Shown: positions 55,583 through 64,000 of the stretch, in pieces | Numbering within the stretch: the first letter of the stretch is position 1 | Layout of the letters: each line of letters opens with the position of its first letter | Source: Usnea hakonensis | Taxonomy: Eukaryota > Ascomycota > Lecanoromycetes > Lecanorales > Parmeliaceae | Assembly: GCA_013423325.1 (NCBI GenBank) | Contig: BLJB01000067.1 | Span: 124,001 to 188,000, forward strand | Direction of reading: 5' to 3' | Length of the DNA stretch: 64,000 nt | Translations under genes and position numbers: made by a program | Notes under the pieces: generated by a model | Seen by the model: the letters and a program-made list of their open reading frames with translations, nothing else | Told to the model about the DNA's origin: nothing | Databases searched by the model: none

Positions 55583-57130
55583 ATGGAGTTCATGTCGACC
55601 CTCCAGAGTAGCTTTGACGATCACAAACCTTCTCTATTCGGTGCCTTAGATTCTGAATCTCAACTTCGCAAGAGCCTCTACTAACGACTCCCAGAATTAC
55701 TCTCAGAACAACAATTATCCGGCCTCATTCCCCCTTCTCTACGCTATTTGCTTGCCATTACTACGCACAGGCATCCACGGTACCTTCTTCGCGTTCTGAA
55801 TTCCTTTGATGAACTGTACGCGCTTCTCATGCTCGTCGTCGAGCGACACTACCTTAGAACATACGGTGGAGGCTTCACGGAGAACTTCTATGGCCTCAAA
55901 CGAGAACGAGTATTACAGATTAAAGGTGGTGAAGCCTCGCGTGCTCGTCTTGGAGCACCGGGTCTGATGAGAGAAACGCTGCAGCTCTGCGAACGTGATA
56001 TATGGAACAATTTAGTAGTCATGGTTGGCCTCCCATACCTGAAGCGAAAGCTCGATGAAAGCTATGATGTCCACACCCCACAGGCCGCAATAATAGGACC
56101 TTCTTACAATCGAGATAACCTCCCTCATGATGCAACGATACGACAGAGGGTTTTATATTACTACAAGTGGTTTCTGCGAAATATCTACCCTAGTGTAAAT
56201 GCAGCGTATTATTTCTCCCTCTTGGCGTTCAGTCTGGCCTATCTCTTTGATAATTCAAAGTACTCTTCGCCATTCCTCTGGTTGATCGGCACTCGCATTC
56301 GGCGCCTCAGCGAAGCAGATCACCGTGCCATAGCCTTGGCAGCTCAGCCAGCTGCAACTTCTCAATCTCCTGCTGCTGCTCGCCCCGGCCAGGCATCGAG
56401 TATCTTCAATCCCCTTACCTTCGCATCGCTAATTTATCCTCGCCTCCTCTCGAGTCTCAAGATCCTTCTGCCAACCTCAATATTTGCTCTCAAATTCCTG
56501 GAGTGGTGGCATGCCTCTGATTTTGCACGTCAACTTTCTAAGAAAGCTACTGAGGGCCTCGACCTGCCACCACCAATCATCTCAGGTTTGCCTTCAAAGA
56601 GCGTCTCTCGGAGTAGAAGAGACTTGACACAAGCGGGATCACATTCCGCTACTTCAGCACCTGCGAACACGGTCTCACTCTCTTTCTCTCCAATTGCTGA
56701 AAATCATCAGCCAGCGGCTCCAGCGACTGCCTCTCAGAAACACAACCCTCCCATATGCGCCACGACACTGCTACCCATTTACACAGTGCCCGCTCCCAAG
56801 CCTAACACTAGCTCTCTTTGTCCTATCTGCCTGCATCCAATACAAACACCTACTTCCGCTCAAACAGGATTTGTATTTTGTTACACTTGCATCTTCAAGT
56901 GGATGGATGGCAAGCATGAGAGACAAATTGCATTTATGGAGGGTAGAAGAGGGACAGAAGAGGGATGGGACGAGGAAGACGACGAAGAAGAAGGTCGTGA
57001 GGGTGAGGGAAAGGACGAGGAAGGGGTTAGAAGCAGAGTGGGAAAATGGGAGAGCGGAGAGGGAAGATGCGCGGTCACGGGAAGGATGGTACTTGCAGGA
57101 ACGGATGGCTTGAGGAGAGTCATGGTCTAA
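55583..57130 (+). CDS. pex12: Peroxin-12 (PEX12), peroxisomal RING E3 subunit
   Basis: PEX12 forms with PEX2 and PEX10 the peroxisomal ubiquitin ligase that recycles the import receptor PEX5. Two exons (55583-55640, 55695-57130) give 497 residues. The 54-base intron carries a perfect CTACTAAC branch site and removes an in-frame TAA; the join reads HKPSLFELLSEQQLSGLIPP. RYLLRVLNSFDELYALLMLV, YGGGFTENFYGLKRERVL and ILLPTSIFALKFLEWWHASD are conserved membrane-domain blocks. The RING-like part begins CPICLHPIQTP (about residue 395) and has GFVFCYTCIFKWM. An acidic insert (EEDDEEEGREGEG) precedes the last motif, which is GRCAVTGRMV; as I recall, CPVTG is usual here. Confidence 0.95.
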
Positions 57131-57971
57131 GAGGATATGGGACTGAAGTCATGGAATCTTTCATGTACGTCGCTTCGATTTTTGCACGAAGATATCCCTC
57201 CAGCGAGCGTTGAAAGGACGTAGTTTTCGCAAGAAATGATCTAGCCTTACAATGCTACGAGACCCAAATGGTAGGACCTGATTAAGCCGCGAAGTTTGAT
57301 ATACATACTGAAGACCAGCCTACAGGAGAGCGATCAAAAGTCCGCGCGCCAGGCCGCCGCCTACCTTAATTAGGTTAAGAGCTCTTTGCAAGCGCGTAGC
57401 TTACTGCGAAAAAGGATATATGATTACCTTACAAAGGTGGTTCTTTGTTACTGTAGGTTTTGGACTTGGACTGCACCTGCACAAAAATGATGGTAAATGA
57501 TGGTGATCACAATAAACGATGAAGCATGAACAAGGATGTCCGCCTATCGTTCTGGAACATGGAAAGAACTGACTCGGATGACTAATCTTCGAGATCGTCA
57601 TTTGAGCGTCACTCACCACTCATCACCATCATCCCCTCTTTTCCGGCCTGCTTGGAGTAGCAATCCCATCACGCAATTCCCCCTTTTCCATGCCGATATG
57701 CGGATCATGGCCCAAGCTTTGGCGCTAACATGCTTTTCCAAACACGCTCTACGCCAATGAATCTTACACCACTTTGGCTTTCATGGAGCCTTTGCTAGCT
57801 CATGGTCTTAACGCGTAACGGCAATGGGATTGGTAATGGGATTGGTAATGGTACTCGGGTCCTTTTTGCCAAGCTCAACGGACCTACAAAGATGCTCCAT
57901 AGGACTCAAAGGCAGCGGTTCCTTCTCCAGCTTTGTAAACGATCATTCTTTATCTTTTCTCTTTGTTCCTC
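57131..57971. other. Intergenic region upstream of EGT1
   Basis: No gene over 841 bases. It has TACCTTAATTAGGTTA at about 57362, two AAATGATGGT words near 57485, and a tandem GGGATTGGTAAT repeat (two copies and a partial, about 57826-57855) shortly before EGT1. It presumably carries the EGT1 promoter. Confidence 0.45.
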
Positions 57972-60900
57972 ATGGCACTACACAGCGGTCACAGCAATAT
58001 GTCGATCACTGACATCCACCAAGGAGGCGCCGATGTTTCTCTTCTTAACGAAATCCGTCAGAAGCTCAATCCAGGCAAAGGGGAGAGGAAACTGCCCACG
58101 ATGTTGCTGTATGATGAGACAGGACTGCAATTGTTCGAGGAGATCACATATCTTGAGGAGTACTATTTGACCAATGCTGAGATTGAGACTCTCAACACTC
58201 ATGCAGAGGCAATCGCGAGATTGATAGAGCCGGGCTCCCAGGTCATCGAGTTGGGAAGTGGGTAAGAATGGGAACCCACAAGGACTCCGGATTCTACTCA
58301 TCGAAAATGACTGTTACTGATCATCCAGTTCAGCAACCTTCGTAAGGTCAGCATTCTCCTTCAGGCTTTGAACAAAGGGAAAAAGGACATCGACTACTAT
58401 GCGTTGGACTTGTCCAAGCCTGAATTGGAGCGAACTTTATCTGCGGTAGATGGTGCCTACGAGCACGTACGTTGTCAAGGTCTATTTGGCACGTACGATG
58501 ATGGACTTGCTTGGATGAAGAGAACGGCGAACCTTGGGAGACCTAAGTGTATCTTGTGGATGGGTTCCTCTATTGGCAACCTCGGCCGTACAGAGGCAGG
58601 AGATTTCTTGAAAGGATTCTCCGAAGTGATGCGAGGCCAAGATTCCATGCTGATAGGCATTGATGCCTGCCAGGAAAGTGAAAAGGTGTATCATGCGTAC
58701 AATGATAAGCGAGGTAAAACTCACGAGTTCGTTCTCAACGGGCTAATGCATGCGAATAAAATCATGGAAAAGGAGGCGTTCCGGAAAGACGATTGGAAAG
58801 TGATAGGAGAGTATGATGAAGCAGCGGGTCGGCACCAAGCGTTCATATCTCCTATCAGAGATGTCACGGTAGACGGCACGCTAATCAAGGCTGGGGAGAA
58901 GATTCGAATAGAAGAAAGCTACAAATACTCACTGTCTCAAAGCAATGAGCTCTGGCAGCATGCTGGCTTAACGGCACAGGCAATCTTTGGTGACAGGACT
59001 AACAAGTATCGTAAGTTGGCATGTTTATTTTACGCTTTGATCTTCCCTTGCTTTCTATTCCCACACAGCACAGTCTCGAATCCATTGCCATACCTATAAT
59101 TGTTTGCCAAGTACCTGAAGTACTTTATACAACCAATGATAGATGGTTACCTTCCGGCTACGGCGGTTCCGGGCCGTATGACATCATCATCCCCTAATAC
59201 CTATTAGGATGGTATACGACTTTCCACGCCCATAGCATCCAAAATTTGCTAAGAACAACACTAAGCCTGTTTTTGCAGAAAGCTAATCAATATAATGGCA
59301 GATCTGCACATGGTCAAAAGACCCGCCTTTTCCTTTCCTCTTGTAGTGAAGGACTATGCTGCTCGGCCAATACCATCTCTACACGAGTTTGAACAGCTAT
59401 GGGCGGCATGGGATATTGTTACCAGGCACATGATACCCGAGGAAGAGCTACTATCGAAGCCTATCAAGCTTCGGAACTGTTGCCTTTTCTATCTAGGCCA
59501 CATTCCTGCCTTCTTTGACATACATTTGACAAGAGCGACCGGCGATGCGGCCACCAAGCCGAGTTCCTACCAAGTCATGTTTGAACGGGGCATTGATCCC
59601 GATGTTGACAATCCAGAGAACTGTCACGCACATAGCGAGATCCCGGATGAATGGCCTCCACTTGACAAGATTCTTGATTATCAAGAACGAATTCGAGATC
59701 GAGCGAGATCCATGTATCGCAGGCCAGGCCAAGAGATGAATCGAGCTCTTGGACGAGCTATGTGGATTGGATTCGAACATGAAGGTGAGATATTTCCAAT
59801 CTTTCAGCGAATTACCACCGTTGCAGTAGACGTCTGATAGGTATGGTTAGCTATGCATTTGGAGACACTTCTCTACATGCTTCTACAGAGTGACAGGACC
59901 GTCCCACCTCCCGGCGTTGCTCCGGATTTTGTGGCAATGGGAAAACAAGCCCGCGAAGCTGCAATTCCCAACCAGTGGATACCGATACCCGCCAACACAA
60001 TTAGCGTAGGCATGGAGGACCCCGAAAATGATGATGGGCCTGACCGGTATTTTGGTTGGGATAATGAGAAGCCACAACGTCTGGTTGATGTACCAGCATT
60101 CGAGGCCCAGGCAAGGCCCCTTACCAACGAAGACTACGCCCGCTACCTTTACCACACTGGCCAGGATACTGTGCCAGCGTCCTGGATTTCCGAGAGGAAT
60201 AGTCAGTTCGCACCTGAAGATCAACAAGAAAAGCCTGTCAACGGACATAGCTCATACCAAAATGGACTCAGCCCTCCGATCATACACACATACTTGACGG
60301 GCAAATTTATTAGGACTGTCTACGGACCGATAGCATTGGAGCACGCACTGGACTGGCCTGTCTTTGCATCTTTCGATGAGCTTTCTGGATGTGCAAGATG
60401 GATGAACGGACGCATTCCCTCAGTGGAACAAGTGCGAAGCATCTACAATTATGTTGATCGTAACAAAAACAAGAAGACGGATAGTATTAACACGAAGAAG
60501 GTCTCTGCAGTCAACGGGCAGGTTTCCCCTTTCTTTTTAAATAGCGTATAGAGCTCATTGTTGAACAGCCATCTTTCCAATGGGGGAGTCGAGATTTCTC
60601 CCCCATCACACCATTCGTGTAATGGCGCCTCTGGCGCTGAGGGGGGCCCTGATCCCTATCAGATATTTGCTGACCTTAAGGGCTGCAATGTGGGGTTCAA
60701 ACATTTCCACCCCATGCCTGTTACTCAAAACGGCAATCAGCTGTCTGGGCAAGGGAACATGGGCGGTGTTTGGGAATGGACAAGCTCGGCGCTAGAGAGG
60801 CACGAGGGTTTTGAACCCATGAAGCTCTATCCAGCTTATACAGGTCTCGTGCTTGCGTTTGATTTACGGAGACCGTGCTAACTTATGCGTCTAGATGACT

Positions 60901-61096
60901 TCTTTGACGGGAAGCATAATGTTGTTTTGGGCGGATCTTGGGCGACTCTTCCTCGTATTGCTGGACGTAAGACCTTGTACGTTGAGGATTGGAATGCCAA
61001 CTAGGATACTGCTAATACATGAATAGTGTCAACTGGTATCAGCGCAACTACCCGTATGCGTGGTGTGGGGCGCGTCTGGTTCGCGATATCCAGTAG
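57972..61096 (+). CDS. egt1: Ergothioneine biosynthesis protein EGT1
   Basis: EGT1 trimethylates histidine to hercynine, then joins it to cysteine as the sulfoxide, giving the antioxidant ergothioneine. Seven exons (57972-58261, 58334-59010, 59302-59784, 59851-60517, 60569-60843, 60895-60976, 61027-61096) give 847 residues; ATG 57999 is a possible later start. The EgtD-like methyltransferase shows PTMLLYDETGLQLFEEITYL and IELGSGNLRKVSILLQAL. A DinB-like part with FEHEAMHLETLLYMLLQ (iron-binding His) follows, then the FGE-sulfatase fold with QGNMGGVWEWTSSALERH, LGGSWATLPRIAGRK and NWYQRNYPYAWCGARLVRD. Intron 4 is read as GC-AG (exon ends AACGG, intron starts GCAGGT), giving VNGHLSNGG. All domains are intact. 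Confidence 0.95.
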
Positions 61097-61852
61097 GTGT
61101 GAGTCACCTGGAACAGGCCCACCTTCAACAGCTGTGCCTTTCGTGAATTATGGTAGTGCGGCAATCGAATCAACTTCATTGTCCCTTACATGAGAGCTGT
61201 GCAATAAGATTTTGAAGGATCCCATTGTTCCACTGTTTTGATATGTCGTGAACATGTGAAGCTTCTGATCTGAGCCTCTCCTTAACTGCCCTAGCATCAC
61301 CTCGTCCATGCACTTACCAGTCCAAAGCCCAAGGGAAGGGAGTTCACTCATACGCTGCAGCCTGTGACAGGACTTCATTTCACAGTACGAGTCAACAAAA
61401 TGGTTCCCAAAAGTAGGAGCAGCAAGAGTGATGTATCACATTCATCACTGGCTATACTCCGTCTAGTGATCTCAACAACGTGACACTTTCGTTTAAATTT
61501 GGTAATGGATCCTATAGGAGCCTCTACGTGTTATTGGAGTCTTCTAGTAGCGTGGAATTATGTCCGTCCAATTTGTTTACCTCCGAAATTGTCAACACCT
61601 AACATCTCTAATACCCACGAACGACAATTAAATCTTGCCTTTGTTCAACATTCGCAGCTTCGCTTCATCGAAAATGTTTAAAAACCTAGCTCTGCTTCTA
61701 CTTGGGTAGCAACCAATCTTGATACAATAACCTACAGTCTTGCAACCTCATAGTTGTATCCTTTGGCTGGAGCTGTGTCCTTCGAAAACATCCTTGAGCT
61801 GGGAACTATACATTATAAGAGAACATTTCGAGGTACCATTGCCATTATCAAG
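61097..61852. other. Intergenic region downstream of EGT1
   Basis: No gene, RNA or repeat is supported in these 756 bases. Confidence 0.45.
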
Positions 61853-64000
61853 ATGTCTATGGGAAAATTCTATAAGTGGGAGGTACGTAAATATGTTCGC
61901 GTTGAGGTAGTTGGCCGAAAATCTTTGTTGGCTAACGCGCCGAGTTACTAGGATCACAACCACGGACTAGGTATGAATACTTAGGTTATATACTCCTAAT
62001 CCACTGAATGCACTGACGGATTTTATCAGAACACAAATGTGGGACCTGTGCTACTGTGTTGTCATCGTAAGTTTAACCCTACACTTGTTCCAAAAGCAAA
62101 GACTTATGTTTTCAGACCTCGGGCCAAGAAAACTTGTATTGGCAATCATGAGGAAGTTTGTTCCGCATATCATAAGACACTTCATTTCAAGAAAGCTAGT
62201 CATCGATGTGCAGCGTAAGTATCTGGAATTCTAGACATGGGGAAGAGCTGTAATAACATCAGTCTAGTTGTATCATTTCTCGTGAAGCTCACGATAAGCG
62301 GCACCTTGAGATTGCTAAAATTATTGCCGCCATTCGACGTCTTGAGGAAAGCTTCAGTACAGATAATCCACTACACGGCAACAAAAGGAAAGGCAGGAAG
62401 AAAGACAAGTCAAAGCCAGATGATGATGTCCATGACAGTGAAGTCACTGAGCCAGAATCCAAATGGGACGGTACTTCAAGTACCCTCAATGATGAAAATG
62501 ACGATGAGAAAGAAAGAAGTCCTAGCGCCCGGAAAGTAGAAAAGGCTGAACGAAAGGCAGCAAAAAATCAAGTCCTGTTTGATTACATTACCCCAGCGGA
62601 GGTAGAAATGGTCAAAACAGCACTGCACCCTGAATCCGAGCAAGAAGGCCCAGCAGTCTCCAATGGTCAGGGACTAGCCAACAATCACATCATCGATGAA
62701 AACATCGCCTTTAATCCACACACCGCCAAATGGAGTAAGCTCCGTCAAAGCATTTGTGCGAAGAAAGGTGCCAGAACCAACGACCACAAATCAAAGCTGA
62801 CTATCTCTCAACATGACAATGAGGCCCTTGGCTCGATCTTTGCTGTCCTTGGAATTAGTACTAATCTTTTGAAAGCGAGCCGAGAACGCAAGTCTCTCGA
62901 TACGAAGCTTCGTGCTGCTATCCTCGGCGATCTCGTGGCTTTCAAGAACGACCAAATCGAGACGATGCAGCGTATGGCAGGTTACTGGAGATATGTCAAC
63001 AAGCGCACGGTAAGATCCATTAGATCATTTTCTGTGCATTGCTGACTGGACAGTACAACGTAATGGTAAAAACCAATCAGCTCTGGGACTGGGCTACTGG
63101 GGAGAAATTGCCCGAGATCCAGGACGAGACCGACCTGGATGTTATCGAGGAGGAGGATGAGCATGGAGAAGCTGGCATCCTGGAAGCAGGGACACATGCT
63201 TTTGTTCCTGAGAATTGGGATGACCCTGATCCCGAGCTCTCCACGGATCAGACTGCGCTTACTTTCACTCCTCTCATCAAGAAAATGAACACCAGTGGGA
63301 CGGTAGCTGGTATAGTTACACAGCAGTCGCATGCAGACTGCGATGCGAAAGTGGATGAGGAGGTGCTGTCCTTGGATTCTGGACGCCTTTTTAGTCAGAC
63401 TAAGGGCTTCAAAGTCCGATCATCAACGTCCAGCAACGGAGACTCGGGCGAGCTCCAGAACGAGTCTGAAGACCACGCCCAGAAAGGCTCTGAGACCTCT
63501 TGCGGCAGTCCTACCCTTGGGAGTCCTCATTCACCCGTGTCTTCCAGCCCTCAAAGCCCATCCGAGAAAGGCTTCCAAGGCGTCAAAGATACTCGTGTCC
63601 TTGGAAAAGCAATCCACCAAGTCTCCCCGCCTGCCAAAGACACAGTGCGCACTTCTCAGCCCCTTGGAACCCTTCTGGCATCAGTAACCCAAGAAAAAGT
63701 CATCCCAGACCCCGTCAACCCCTTCGGTGTACTCAATCACGAAACCCCCGCTCCCTGCGAAGAAGTCGAGAAACCGGATCCACCCCCGGCCAAATCAGTC
63801 GTCAAAATCCCAGCCAAGCCCATCATCAAGACCCTGGCTATCCATGACGAGGGAAATGACTGGGAGACGGTCCAGCGACCAAAGGGGAAGAAGAAAGGAG
63901 GCGTGATGTCTGGCCCTGCGGTTGTGGGGGCGCCGAGGCAGCAAGTGGCCGTCAATGTTCGTGCCAGAAAGGGAAAGAGCTTTGCGGTCGTGGTTAAGAA
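61853..64000 (+). CDS. Uncharacterised protein with N-terminal Cys/His-rich region, partial
   Basis: Six exons are seen (61853-61882, 61952-61970, 62030-62066, 62116-62214, 62268-63009, 63054 to the window edge); the frame is open at 64000. The N-terminus MSMGKFYKWEDHNHGLEHKC carries CGTC, then KKTCIGNHEEVCSAYHKTLH, then HFKKASHRCAAC: a zinc-binding-like Cys/His pattern assembled from four tiny exons. A Lys/Glu-rich linker follows, then a well-ordered block FNPHTAKWSKLRQSICAKKG, LRAAILGDLVAFKNDQIETM, and GYWRYVNKRTYNVMVKTNQL. The last 200 residues are Ser/Pro-rich and disordered. I do not recognise the family or role. Confidence 0.7.

Noticed and set aside
55682..55684. In-frame TAA near the PEX12 start, suggesting a pseudogene
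   Set aside because: It lies within a 54-base intron (GTGCCT...CCAG) that carries a perfect CTACTAAC branch site; splicing restores the expected SLFELLSEQQL.
1..64000. tRNA or rRNA genes, CRISPR arrays, secondary-metabolite cluster
   Set aside because: I looked for the GGTTCGANTCC arm, rRNA-like blocks, regular spacer repeats and PKS/NRPS motifs and found none.

Overview
The window comes from the nuclear genome of a filamentous ascomycete (Pezizomycotina). The signs are many short introns (about 45-90 bases, GT...AG with CTGAC/CTAAC-like branch sites), a full set of fungal housekeeping proteins, and one large AT-rich block with the footprint of repeat-induced point mutation (RIP), a process confined to fungi. 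I cannot fix the class; Leotiomycetes or Dothideomycetes would both fit.

Layout. 463-2812 (-) MLH1 mismatch repair. 3416-5971 (+) a type II membrane glycosyltransferase. 6592-14529 (-) the giant PAG1/Tao3/furry morphogenesis scaffold. 15550-17696 (+) NADPH-cytochrome P450 reductase. 18515-23648 a 5.1 kb, AT-rich, RIP-destroyed element with terminal inverted repeats and a TA target duplication. 24986-27390 (+) a two-RRM protein of the RBMS/MSSP type. 27958-29375 (-) RIO2 kinase, head to head with 29707-32606 (+) RPN1. 32877-35103 (-) MATE transporter. 36102-36466 (-) a small, probably mitochondrial protein, head to head with 36699-39080 (+) CEF1/CDC5. 39290-40300 (+) ESF2. 40387-40743 (-) an unrecognised small protein. 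40896-42637 (-) NMD3, head to head with 42901-43947 (+) a short, RsfS-only ATP25. 44301-45668 (-) a METTL4-like MT-A70 methyltransferase. 47501-48807 (+) a secreted Cys-containing protein of unknown family. 49165-50359 (+) LEU5-type mitochondrial carrier. 50656-52161 (+) TMEM19/DUF92 membrane protein. 52670-54250 (-) a seven-helix GPCR. 54509-55394 (-) ubiquitin C-terminal hydrolase, head to head with 55583-57130 (+) PEX12. 57972-61096 (+) EGT1 for ergothioneine synthesis. 61853 to the right edge (+) an unrecognised protein with an N-terminal Cys/His-rich region, cut by the window end.

How the genes relate. Most are ordinary, unlinked eukaryotic housekeeping genes. The stretch 28-44 kb is rich in ribosome and RNA machinery (RIO2, CEF1, ESF2, NMD3, RsfS/ATP25), several in head-to-head pairs with short shared promoters. 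Exon joins were worked out by hand from splice signals, frame and remembered family sequence patterns; where I give exon sums they divide by three.

The most unusual parts are the RIP-saturated element (almost no CpA/TpG left over 5 kb, yet well-kept terminal repeats), a possible ankyrin-like gene relic split by that element, two inferred GC-AG introns, two genes whose start codon sits in a 4-5 base coding exon, the short ATP25, and the uncharacterised secreted and Cys-rich proteins. I found no convincing evidence of a wholly new system, nor of tRNA, rRNA, CRISPR or a secondary-metabolite cluster.
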